Positions 6,589 to 13,761 of a stretch of 29,990 bases of DNA are shown here, piece after piece (the stretch's first letter is position 1; every line of letters begins with the position of its first letter). Under the pieces are notes generated by a model. That model was given only the letters and a program-made list of their open reading frames with translations. It ran no database searches and was not told where the DNA came from. The position numbers and the translations under genes are program-made. This DNA comes from a virus: the IMG/VR virus record IMGVR_UViG_3300020204_000252, positions 1-29,990 of that record; one strand, written 5' to 3'.

Positions 6589-6745
6589 CGATCTTTTCCC
6601 ACTCAGCTTGACTAAACCCACGAATACGACCATCGGTTTCGATGTACACCCAGGTCGGTGCATCTGGGTCACAACCGCAACCCGTTATTTGACGGGGGTT
6701 GTGCTCAACTATCGTTCCGCACTTTAGACACCTAACTTTGATCAT
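6581..6745 (-). CDS. Small zinc-binding protein, 54 aa
   Basis: A 54-codon frame from the ATG at 6745 to TAA at 6583-6581. It begins MIKVRCLKCGTIVEHNPRQI and contains C6-x2-C9 and C23-x-C25, enough for one zinc site, followed by a YIETDGRIRGFSQAEW segment. Small MIKVRCxxCG phage proteins of this type are common; I know of no assigned function. The start overlaps the stop of the upstream helical gene by ATGA and the end overlaps the QxK nuclease by 8 bp, so all three appear translationally coupled. A cofactor or DNA-binding role alongside the nuclease is possible (inference). Confidence 0.8.
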   Translation of the reverse strand: MIKVRCLKCGTIVEHNPRQITGCGCDPDAPTWVYIETDGRIRGFSQAEWEKIDG

Positions 6746-7227
6746 GGTATGTATTTATACAGTTTCTTTTCGTGCGGAACAATACTAATACGACGACTCA
6801 GTTCCCTTGACAGGAGATGAGAGCCACGTTCACATCGATCAAATACTGTATCAACAAGTTTTCGGTACGCACGGGCTTTTGTATAGGCGTTTTGGGCGCT
6901 CACTACAGTTTCTGACACACTGCTTTTCGCCTTAGCAATAGTGACTAACTCACCTTTGATTTTGGTATCCCACTGATTAATCAACGTAGTGGCTTTGGCA
7001 AAATCTAGATCGTTGGAAAAGCTCTCTTCTGCAATCTCGGCAAGAACTAACTGTGACTTTGCGTAGTTAAGCCAAGCCGTGTATTGGGCGTAATACTTCA
7101 TTAACTCCGAATCGGTCAAATCATCAAGGTTAAATGGAATATCTGGAATTTCATTGCCGGGTTTAGTCGGCAACGAAAAATGTTGATGAAAATTTCCGTA
7201 CTCTTCTTCAAGGGTTTCAATTGACAT
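6742..7227 (-). CDS. Hypothetical helical protein, 161 aa
   Basis: The start is taken at the ATG at 7227 (MSIETLEEEYGNFHQHFSLP). A GTG at 7236 overlapping the previous stop (GTGA) is an alternative that adds three residues. After a loop (PTKPGNEIPDIPFNLDDL) the protein is mostly alpha-helical and charged from residue ~40 to the end, probably coiled coil (LNYAKSQLVLAEIAEESF, TKARAYRKLVDTVFDRCE). No motif is recognised. Its position directly downstream of the Cas4-like nuclease suggests a partner in recombination or end-processing, but nothing in the sequence proves this. Confidence 0.7.
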   Translation of the reverse strand: MSIETLEEEYGNFHQHFSLPTKPGNEIPDIPFNLDDLTDSELMKYYAQYTAWLNYAKSQLVLAEIAEESFSNDLDFAKATTLINQWDTKIKGELVTIAKAKSSVSETVVSAQNAYTKARAYRKLVDTVFDRCERGSHLLSRELSRRISIVPHEKKLYKYIP

Positions 7228-7232
7228 GACAC

Positions 7233-8096
7233 TCACGCTTTCCAGCACCTTTCTTTGTAGTGACAGTTTTTGCAGGTTGTGTGGGTTTGTTCTTCAGCCC
7301 AGGCTGGCCGCTCTGGCGGGATACCATCCTCCAAAGCATCCATTACCTTGGAACAATTGTCAAGTATGGGTTTAATGAGTTCCGGCATGAACTCAATAGA
7401 AAACTCTTTGACTTCTTGGGAAGCCTTCCACTCATAGATAAAAATTAATTTATGAATGCCGGTAACGTGCATGTACAACATGCCTTGGCGAATATGTGTG
7501 GCAAACGGTTGACGTAGTGACTTCCACACACCATCGTAGGTAAGTGTTCCATCCGCGTATTGTTTATGAATATCTGGGGCCTCCATACGTATCGTTCCCA
7601 TACCCACTGATTTGATTTCAATGAGTGCCCTTTTTTTACCGCTAGTAAAAATGCCATCGGCGTGTCCAAGGATCATGTACTTGTCGTCTTTAAGTGGAAT
7701 TTCTCGATAGTAAATTTTGTGACTGGAGCACTTTGGACATGTCTTTGGAGAAATATCCCACCATTCATGTTGGCAGTCTTGACAACCCCATTGCCCTTCC
7801 AACACTCCTGCTTCCCACATCCATTTTTGCCACTTGCTATGGATGGCGTGACCTTCAGCAAAGATATTTAAACGCTGATAGGACATGGGTTTTGTTGGGG
7901 GCTTTTCCTCAGATGAGATGGTGTACCAGGATGCTCGTGGACACCAATCTTTTTTGGACAACTCACTTGGATGTAGATGCATAAAATCTCGTTTGGCATC
8001 TCGAACTTCTTGATTACGCAGCATCTGAACTGCTACGACAGGGAGAACATCCCCCGACATTGTCAACAACTTTTTGTAGGACTCACTGTTACTCAC
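7233..8096 (-). CDS. Cas4/RecB-type PD-(D/E)xK exonuclease with Fe-S and zinc-ribbon cysteines
   Basis: The start is GTG at 8096, preceded by GGAGATGATCA and overlapping the previous stop by 8 bp. The 287-aa protein shows a RecB-family nuclease core: H86 (EGHAIH), D147 (GHADG), E160-I-K162 (LIEIKS) and Q204-x3-Y208 (RQGMLYM). C52 plus C275, C278 and C284 (TCKNC...RC) have the spacing of the 4Fe-4S cluster in Cas4 and AddB nucleases. A second cysteine set, C105-x2-C108 and C120-x2-C123, forms a zinc ribbon inserted before the catalytic core. Such phage enzymes process DNA ends for recombination; the RecA-like gene is two genes upstream. There are no cas1 or cas2 neighbours, so no CRISPR role is implied. 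Confidence 0.88.
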   Translation of the reverse strand: MSNSESYKKLLTMSGDVLPVVAVQMLRNQEVRDAKRDFMHLHPSELSKKDWCPRASWYTISSEEKPPTKPMSYQRLNIFAEGHAIHSKWQKWMWEAGVLEGQWGCQDCQHEWWDISPKTCPKCSSHKIYYREIPLKDDKYMILGHADGIFTSGKKRALIEIKSVGMGTIRMEAPDIHKQYADGTLTYDGVWKSLRQPFATHIRQGMLYMHVTGIHKLIFIYEWKASQEVKEFSIEFMPELIKPILDNCSKVMDALEDGIPPERPAWAEEQTHTTCKNCHYKERCWKA

Positions 8097-8421
8097 TGAT
8101 CATCTCCAGAAAATCGTCTTCGGCAAGAACAACGTACCTGCGCCCACCGCAATCAAACTGTAGTACAGGGGTGCGATCCTCTAAAATTGCACGTTCTCGA
8201 AGTTCAACTAAATCCATAGATTTTAAGGTTATCCCCTTGATGTTGGCGGTCAACTTGTTCTCAATCAAAAAGTTATGGCTACGTACATCGTTCTTGCGCA
8301 TCCAACCAGCACCTGACCGGGCGTTGCGGGACCCCTTATAGGTGTCAGCCGTTCTAACCTCCTGCTTCTTTGACTTCTTCAGGAGTTTTCTGGTCTTATC
8401 TGGGTCTCGTCCTAAAATCAT
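8089..8421 (-). CDS. Hjc-like PD-(D/E)xK endonuclease, 110 aa
   Basis: This short protein begins MILGRDPDKTRKLLKKSKKQ. It has a basic N-terminus (GSRNARSGAGWMRKND) followed by D45 (NDVRS) and E54-N-K56 (FLIENK), the D...ExK core of archaeal-type Holliday-junction resolvases. After that it has KGITLKSMDLVEL and VLQFDCGGRRYVVLAEDDF, which match the strand-helix ending of this family by eye. Phage versions of about 100 aa are usually annotated as endonuclease or resolvase. It overlaps the RecA stop by ATGA and the Cas4-like start by 8 bp. Likely role: cleaving branched recombination or replication intermediates (inference from family and context). Confidence 0.8.
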   Translation of the reverse strand: MILGRDPDKTRKLLKKSKKQEVRTADTYKGSRNARSGAGWMRKNDVRSHNFLIENKLTANIKGITLKSMDLVELRERAILEDRTPVLQFDCGGRRYVVLAEDDFLEMISE

Positions 8422-9443
8422 CGCTTAATGCCAAAGTGCTTTTCAACGTCTACTTTAAGTTTTTTTTGCATCGTCACATCCTCACGGAAAGCGGCAATCA
8501 TCTTGTCTTTACCCTGCCAACGTTCTTTTCCATATGAGTAGTAAGCACCAGAACGAGTGATGATTTCTACAACTGTGGCAATGTTAATCATGTCCTTTAC
8601 TACATCAAATGACCCAAGGGAAAAACCATGGTGCTCCGTAAAATAGAAATCAACAACAGCAACCTGTGATGGTCGATAGGTCTTGTTCTTCAGGGTTCTG
8701 GCTTTGATGCTCTGGCCCACAATTTCATCTTTTTCTTTTATCCACTCATCACGCTTTACCTCAACACGCGTAAAGTAATGGAAGTTCTTTGCTTTACCGC
8801 CGGGGGTGGTGCGTGGATCTCCCCATAGCACACCGATCTTGTCACGCCACTGATTGATCATAATGCCAACACAGGAACGTTCTTTGTGAATCATGGAACG
8901 CTTTTGGGCCTCAGATGCCTTTCTAAAAAACTTAGATGTAACTCGAGCACCAAGACCAACGGTAAACTCATCCATCGACTTTTCAGACTCGGTGGATGGA
9001 ACAAGAGCCGGAAGAGAGTCAATAACGACACAGTCAGCGGCTCGATTGGCCATAACTTCCAACACAAGGTTATAGGCATGTTCCATCAAATTGGTTTCAA
9101 CTATCCATAACCTAGACAAGTCAACACCGATGGCTAGGGCGTAGCTTGGAACAAACTCTTCAGCGGCAACCCATACAGCAGTCCACTCAGGGTCAAGTTG
9201 TTGATTGGCGGCAATAGTGCGAAGGGCAATAGCTGTCTTTCCAGACGACTCATCTCCAACAATTTCGCTCCACTGATTGGTGGGCCACCCTCCACCAAGC
9301 ATGAGGTCATACGCCAAGATTCCGGTGGTGATGCGCGGCAAGGCCGGTTGCATATCACTGCCAAGGATGACGCAAGATTCTCCTAAGTTCTTGTTAACTC
9401 CGGCAACGATGTCCTTAAGACTTGCCCACTGTTGTTGATCCAT
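8418..9443 (-). CDS. recA: RecA/UvsX-like recombinase
   Basis: The start at 9443 has a strong Shine-Dalgarno (AAGGAGCACAA). The 341-aa protein is a RecA-fold ATPase: a short N-terminal helix, ITTGILAYDLMLGGGWP leading to Walker A GDESSGKT (63-70), catalytic E in VAAEEF (~95), Walker B CVVIDSLPAL (D142), and the DNA-binding L2 region with TTPGGKAKNFHYFTRVEVKR. Length is close to bacterial RecA (about 350) and T4 UvsX (about 390). The C-terminus is basic and helical. It would catalyse strand exchange for phage recombination or repair, working with the two adjacent nucleases and the ssDNA-binding protein upstream. The family is certain; RecA versus UvsX subfamily needs a phylogeny. Confidence 0.93.
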   Translation of the reverse strand: MDQQQWASLKDIVAGVNKNLGESCVILGSDMQPALPRITTGILAYDLMLGGGWPTNQWSEIVGDESSGKTAIALRTIAANQQLDPEWTAVWVAAEEFVPSYALAIGVDLSRLWIVETNLMEHAYNLVLEVMANRAADCVVIDSLPALVPSTESEKSMDEFTVGLGARVTSKFFRKASEAQKRSMIHKERSCVGIMINQWRDKIGVLWGDPRTTPGGKAKNFHYFTRVEVKRDEWIKEKDEIVGQSIKARTLKNKTYRPSQVAVVDFYFTEHHGFSLGSFDVVKDMINIATVVEIITRSGAYYSYGKERWQGKDKMIAAFREDVTMQKKLKVDVEKHFGIKR

Positions 9444-9452
9444 TTGTGCTCC

Positions 9453-9815
9453 TTATACTGCCCATGATGACTGATCCGCTTGTCTGTAAAGCCCATTCCA
9501 CCCGCACTCAAAACACCGCGGGGCTGGTGGGTTTGTAGATAACCCACTGTTTGAGCGACTAAATACATTCTTACTTCCACAATTAGGACAAGTCAAGTTG
9601 CCATCTCGTCGGTGGGCTTCCCCACCTTTCCATGTTCTAATTGCCGTGCCCATCGTAGTCTGTCCTGTTGGATCCTGCTGTACGACGGTGGTGCGTGACG
9701 GTGTAGTCGTTTGCTGAGTGAACACAGGCAATACCGGCCTATGCGTTGTGGGCGGTAACGAAGCTTTAGTCGACTCGGTATCGCCATTTAATTTCTTTTC
9801 CCACCAGGAACTCAT
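9453..9815 (-). CDS. Zinc-ribbon protein, 120 aa
   Basis: It begins MSSWWEKKLNGDTESTKASL. Residues ~15-60 are Thr/Pro/Gln-rich and probably disordered. A C-terminal zinc ribbon has C76-x2-C79 (CPNCGSKNVF) and C101-x2-C104 (RCFECGWNG). The start overlaps the previous stop by ATGA. Zinc ribbons of this layout bind nucleic acid or mediate protein contacts; similar short proteins occur near recombination genes in many phages without known function. The position directly before recA suggests a replication or recombination accessory role (inference). Confidence 0.78.
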   Translation of the reverse strand: MSSWWEKKLNGDTESTKASLPPTTHRPVLPVFTQQTTTPSRTTVVQQDPTGQTTMGTAIRTWKGGEAHRRDGNLTCPNCGSKNVFSRSNSGLSTNPPAPRCFECGWNGLYRQADQSSWAV

Positions 9816-10177
9816 TCCACCACCACTTCTCCTAATAATGCAATCTTTTCGTTCATAAGCAACTTTTGAACCAGGGCAACGCCGTAGGCAAGGATAATTG
9901 TTTTGGTCTGCTCAACCAGTGCCTCAGTTTGTGGCATATCGTCGTCGGAGTCGATCATGCCTTTGGTCAGCACTTCAGAAAACCATTCTACCGATTCAAC
10001 AACTTCGTTAAAGACCCCAAGTTCATACAGCATTTCCCATTGATTAGAAATCCACTCTTGTTCTTTTTCTTTAACATCGTCTGATGTGCCGGTAAAACCA
10101 TGTTTATATGCAATGTCCTGACCAAGGTACAAGGAGAGCATGAGATAAAAATTTCTCTTATCAATGATGTGCTTCAT
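9812..10177 (-). CDS. Hypothetical acidic protein, 121 aa
   Basis: It begins MKHIIDKRNFYLMLSLYLGQ, is acidic overall and predicted almost entirely alpha-helical (for example EQEWISNQWEMLYELGVF and VEQTKTIILAYGVALVQKLL). The hydrophobic C-terminal helix alternates with polar residues and is not a convincing membrane segment. No family is recognised. It is coupled by ATGA overlaps to the DNA polymerase upstream and the zinc-ribbon protein downstream, so it is likely a small replication-module accessory protein. Confidence 0.72.
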   Translation of the reverse strand: MKHIIDKRNFYLMLSLYLGQDIAYKHGFTGTSDDVKEKEQEWISNQWEMLYELGVFNEVVESVEWFSEVLTKGMIDSDDDMPQTEALVEQTKTIILAYGVALVQKLLMNEKIALLGEVVVE

Positions 10178-12216
10178 TTGCCTTTAGCCTCCGACCAGCT
10201 ACGTGCCGTGTGACACGATACTTTAAGTGACACACCCATAATAGATCGGTTATGACCCATGGCGTTTATAAAAAGTTCTTGAACGTCTTCATCTTCAGGA
10301 GAAACTGCTATAAGTTCGTCGTGAACCTGCACAACAAGTTTTGATTTTGTGTTCTTAAATACAGAAAACACCTCAATCATTGCGTCTTTGCATATATCTG
10401 CGGCAGATCCTTGAATAACCGCGTTAACTGCTTGGCGTTCTGCCCTCGAAACCTTCTCTTGATCTGACGACGTAATATCAATAAGCCTTCTACGGCGACC
10501 ACTCAAGGTGGTTACATATCCTTTCTTTTGGGCTACGGCAATTACTTTGTTCTTCCACTGAGTAAGCCCTTTAAAACTTTTCCTATATGCAGCCATGATA
10601 TTTTGGGCATGCTCATCACTAATACCTGTGGTCCTAGCAAGTTTGGCATACCCACCGCCGTAGGCGGTAAGGAAATTGACTCCTTTACCTATCTGTCGTT
10701 CTTCTGAGGTTACTTGTTCTAGTGGTTTTTTAAATACGGCTGCGGCGGTGGCGGTGTGAATGTCTATGCCTTCGTTAAAAATACGAAGTAGTTCTTTGTC
10801 TTGACTAAACATGGCCATGACTCGCAGTTCAATTTGGTCATAGTCGGCAACTAACATCCTGTACCCTTCCGGTGGTACAAAGAGTTTTCTTACTGTTGAC
10901 TCTCTCGGAATGTTCTGAAGGTTGGGGTCTGAAGATGACAATCGACCTGTTGCAGTCCTGTGCAAATGAAATGATGGGTGAAGTTTTCCCTTATTTAGTT
11001 TTGGAATAAGACCCTCAACGTAAGTGGACTTAAGTTTTTGTAACTCTTGCCACTCAAGTAAGAGAGGGACAATAGGGTGCTTACCCCGAAGTTTTTCCAA
11101 AGACTCACTATCCACAGATGGTGCGTTATTTGGTGTTTTCTTAGGTGGCTTGAGACCAAGACCACCCTGTCTCTTTTTGTTAAAAAGAAACTGTTGTTTT
11201 TCCTTATTTGAGTCTGGGTTAAACCCAGGGTAAGCGATTTCTGAAATAGCCAACAACGTGTCTTTAAGTTTGCTGTCAAGTTCCTTACGCAAGGACTTGA
11301 GTGAATGGTGATCAACGGAAATGCCCTCTTCTTCCATATGCATAATCACATACAACAACTCCATGTCCTTTTCTAGGACTGGAATAAGGGGGCAGTCAAT
11401 CTTAATTTTGGCAATAAGTTTTTTATAGGTAAGCCATGCCCACCGTGCATCTAAATGAACATACCGGGCTGCCACGTCGAAGGGAACACTGTCAATGTTT
11501 TTACCGATCTTTCCCTCGCGGTAGGCGTTGTGGTTGGCAAAGTTATGTTGAATAAGGCTGACAAGTGAGAAACTACTAATGTTTTCGTCACAAATGTGCT
11601 GTAGCACCATTGTGTCGCAATAAGGTTTTGACGGTAAAGAACCGTAGTACTTTTGAATAGATCGTGCGTCAAACTTGACGTTGTGGTTGATCTTTAAACA
11701 CTCACTAAAAAACAATGGCCGTAGGTATTCAAATACTTCAAAACGGTCAAGTTGTTGAGGTGCTGGTTCAAACGTGGCAGGGATTACGTACTTGGCTTTA
11801 GCAAGAGACTCAGTTCCATCTTTCAAAACCTTGCGATGCCCGGGCGGTGGAATAGTGGAACCGTCGCCTCGTTCTTCTGGAGCAATTAGTTTTCCTACCT
11901 TGTGACCCATAGGAATTGCCCACGACTGTTCAGCAGTTGCAAGACCAATCCAAAAGACTTCATTGCGTTTTGGATCAAGTGCCAACTGAGATAAATATCG
12001 CTGGTGTATGACTTCTGTAGAACGTGCAACAATGTCGGCACTGGGGTTCTTAAGCGTTTTGATGTGATCGGAACATTCTTTTTCAAAATGCTCCATTACA
12101 TCAGGATGACGCTCAAGAACCCCACGTGACTCGATATCAAATGAGAATGCCCCAACTTTTTGTATTTCAGAAACAATCTCGTTGATTTCGGAAACGGTAT
12201 GAACCGTTAGGGCCAT
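10174..12216 (-). CDS. polA: Family A DNA polymerase with 3'-5' exonuclease domain
   Basis: This 680-aa protein is a DNA polymerase I-type replicase without the 5' nuclease domain. The DEDDy exonuclease is intact by motif: D27 and E29 (FDIES), D183 (NHNVKFDARS), Y252 and D256 (YVHLD). The polymerase has motif A D458 (ADYDQIELR), motif B R507-x3-K511-x3-F515 (RQIGKGVNFLTAYGGG) and motif C H632-D633-E634 (VQVHDELI). The template-binding LHRTATGRLSSSDPNLQNIP line is present. F515 aligns with E. coli Phe762; the next residue is Leu instead of the common Gly. Insertions around residues 35-75 and 100-150 make the exonuclease region longer than usual. It very likely copies the phage genome, with the primase and helicase upstream. 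Confidence 0.96.
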   Translation of the reverse strand: MALTVHTVSEINEIVSEIQKVGAFSFDIESRGVLERHPDVMEHFEKECSDHIKTLKNPSADIVARSTEVIHQRYLSQLALDPKRNEVFWIGLATAEQSWAIPMGHKVGKLIAPEERGDGSTIPPPGHRKVLKDGTESLAKAKYVIPATFEPAPQQLDRFEVFEYLRPLFFSECLKINHNVKFDARSIQKYYGSLPSKPYCDTMVLQHICDENISSFSLVSLIQHNFANHNAYREGKIGKNIDSVPFDVAARYVHLDARWAWLTYKKLIAKIKIDCPLIPVLEKDMELLYVIMHMEEEGISVDHHSLKSLRKELDSKLKDTLLAISEIAYPGFNPDSNKEKQQFLFNKKRQGGLGLKPPKKTPNNAPSVDSESLEKLRGKHPIVPLLLEWQELQKLKSTYVEGLIPKLNKGKLHPSFHLHRTATGRLSSSDPNLQNIPRESTVRKLFVPPEGYRMLVADYDQIELRVMAMFSQDKELLRIFNEGIDIHTATAAAVFKKPLEQVTSEERQIGKGVNFLTAYGGGYAKLARTTGISDEHAQNIMAAYRKSFKGLTQWKNKVIAVAQKKGYVTTLSGRRRRLIDITSSDQEKVSRAERQAVNAVIQGSAADICKDAMIEVFSVFKNTKSKLVVQVHDELIAVSPEDEDVQELFINAMGHNRSIMGVSLKVSCHTARSWSEAKGK

Positions 12217-12219
12217 GAA

Positions 12220-12936
12220 TTATTCCGCTTGAACTATCTCTGACGCAATTTCCAAGAGATCGGTGTGCGACGGAACCTGAATGATGTCGGATGAGTACGC
12301 CTTGTTGCGCAAAACCGACATGTTGTCATCGGTCAACCCTTCAAGGTTGAACTCTTCAAGGTCACGCTCACGAACGAGCTGCAAAAGGGTCTGTGTCTGA
12401 GCGCCCTTACCGGTGCGTGAGATTGCCCAGTAGTGCTTGGACAGCGGTCCCTGTCGGGGGTCGTTGTGGTAATTGCGGAGCTGGTCAATGAGGCGAACGC
12501 CGACTTCCAATGAGCGGATTTCGGGTTCCTCATTGCTGGCCAACAGCGCCACGTTGAATGCGAACTTGCTGGAGGCACGGAGACCGGCTTTGCACAATGG
12601 GCATCCATCGGGGTGGTTGCTGAGGCAGATGAATGACTTCTGGCCTTCGCGCTCGACCCAGTGTGTGCGGAACGATGCGTATGGCTCATCCTCAATGAAC
12701 TTGATGATTTGAACATCTTCGGTGACCTTGAGGCGCTGTGCGTAAGGCGTGGTTGCCTCTTGCACTTTTTGTGCGGCTCCCCATCCACGTCGGATGATTG
12801 CCACTGCTGATGCGGTGGAGGGTTGGGCAGTTTCGACCCGAGCCTTCTTTGTCATCGTGGTGGTTGCTGCTTCGGTGATTTGTTCCATGTTGACGGTGTC
12901 GTCAATCTCGAACTCTTCATTGTATTTGTTTGGCAT
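12220..12936 (-). CDS. ssb: gp32-like single-stranded DNA-binding protein
   Basis: The start at 12936 has a Shine-Dalgarno (AAAGGACAAACGTC). The 238-aa protein has a disordered Thr/Ala-rich N-terminus (to ~60), then an OB-fold region with VQIIKFIEDEPYASFRTHWV and a zinc site C104, C112-x2-C115 (ICLSN..., GCPLCKAG) with H92 or H108 as fourth ligand. The ending is acidic (LEIASEIVQAE). The IKFxEDxPYASFxxHW...CPLC pattern matches phage gp32-like ssDNA-binding proteins seen in many actinobacterial and environmental phages. The acidic tail typically recruits polymerase and recombination proteins. It lies directly upstream of DNA polymerase in the same operon. Confidence 0.85.
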   Translation of the reverse strand: MPNKYNEEFEIDDTVNMEQITEAATTTMTKKARVETAQPSTASAVAIIRRGWGAAQKVQEATTPYAQRLKVTEDVQIIKFIEDEPYASFRTHWVEREGQKSFICLSNHPDGCPLCKAGLRASSKFAFNVALLASNEEPEIRSLEVGVRLIDQLRNYHNDPRQGPLSKHYWAISRTGKGAQTQTLLQLVRERDLEEFNLEGLTDDNMSVLRNKAYSSDIIQVPSHTDLLEIASEIVQAE

Positions 12937-12951
12937 GACGTTTGTCCTTTG

Positions 12952-13386
12952 TTACTTTGTCCAATGTTGCTTGATGTATTTCTTGAATTCATTCCAGTTA
13001 GCTGACCTCTGCCTTGGTTCATCACCAATGAATTTGTCAACTGCTTGGATGATCAACTCTACCTGCGCCCGAGTGTAAAGACGACGACCCTGGGTCTTTT
13101 TTCCAGGAATTTGTTCTCCTTTCGGCATCGGGCTCCTGTATGTTGCGGGAGGAATTCGCCCCCGGCTTTCCCACGCCCGCACGGTAACTGGTCGTCGGCC
13201 CAAAAGCTTTGCCAGTTGCCCTACGGTGTAGAACTCTATACGCACACCGTTCATGGTGTAAAACGTTGGTTTTACGTTAGCAGAGGGGTCTCCCAGAGTT
13301 TCGTACTCTTTTCTATTCTTTGGCTTTTTGGAACCGGGATAGTTGGGAAGATCCCCAAAAATGTTATCTATACTTTCAGTGCCCAA
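12952..13386 (-). CDS. MerR-like helix-turn-helix DNA-binding protein
   Basis: No ATG lies near the 5' end. A TTG at 13386 has a strong Shine-Dalgarno (GGAGAAAGAG) and overlaps the previous gene by 19 bp, so I take it as the start; the next ATG (residue 45, MNGVRIEF) would leave little before the HTH. Residues 53-85 read YTVGQLAKLLGRRPVTVRAW and ESRGRIPPATYRS, a MerR-type winged HTH. GRRLYTRAQVELIIQAV around 100-116 matches the second half of the MerR DNA-binding domain. No effector-binding domain is present. It may be a transcription or replication regulator, or an excisionase-like architectural protein. Nothing here shows its target. Confidence 0.8.
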   Translation of the reverse strand: MGTESIDNIFGDLPNYPGSKKPKNRKEYETLGDPSANVKPTFYTMNGVRIEFYTVGQLAKLLGRRPVTVRAWESRGRIPPATYRSPMPKGEQIPGKKTQGRRLYTRAQVELIIQAVDKFIGDEPRQRSANWNEFKKYIKQHWTK

Positions 13387-13760
13387 GACTCTTTCTCCAT
13401 GTAAAAGGATTTAACCTGTTCCTGCAATTCGGGATTTTGCCACGCTAACCCAAGGATCTTATCCTCGTTTAGTACTTCGACTACTTCTTTTACTACATCC
13501 CAATGACCGTTTTGTTTTGCCCATGCTTCAGCGGCAGCGGAATTAAATACTTTACTAACGCGGCGCTCGCGTTTGATCTCAACGTCATCAAGAGTCAACC
13601 ATAGGTGGCCGTTACTATCAGGGGACCCATTGGCAACAAGAGCGTCTGTCAGTTTGGTCTTCATCTCAGCGTTGCGCTTTTCAAGAGCGTCAATCATCTC
13701 TTTGGCTTTCTTGTACTCACGTACAAGGCCCTTGATGTAGTCGTTATCTACTTCTGCCAT
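13368..13760 (-). CDS. Coiled-coil hypothetical protein, 130 aa
   Basis: The start is the ATG at 13760 (MAEVDNDYIKGLVREYKKAK) with a GAGG Shine-Dalgarno; the longer frame upstream overlaps the helicase gene. Residues ~5-45 are a charged coiled coil (EYKKAKEMIDALEKRNAEM). Then comes a compact region with GHLWLTLDDVEIKRERRVSK and a C-terminal helical part (LQEQVKSFYMEKESWALKV). I do not recognise a named family, though similar coiled-coil proteins sit beside phage helicases. It lies between the SNF2-type helicase and the MerR-like gene, so it is probably a replication accessory factor (inference). Confidence 0.75.
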   Translation of the reverse strand: MAEVDNDYIKGLVREYKKAKEMIDALEKRNAEMKTKLTDALVANGSPDSNGHLWLTLDDVEIKRERRVSKVFNSAAAEAWAKQNGHWDVVKEVVEVLNEDKILGLAWQNPELQEQVKSFYMEKESWALKV

Positions 13761-13761
13761 T

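Noticed and set aside
7233-8096. CRISPR-adaptation Cas4
   Set aside because: There are no cas1, cas2 or arrays, and the gene lies in a phage recombination cluster. Free-standing Cas4-like nucleases are common in phages.
12333-12788. A 151-codon minus-strand frame inside the ssDNA-binding protein gene
   Set aside because: It is a frame-shifted shadow, rich in Ser/Arg/His with no domain, and the overlapping frame encodes a clear gp32-like protein.
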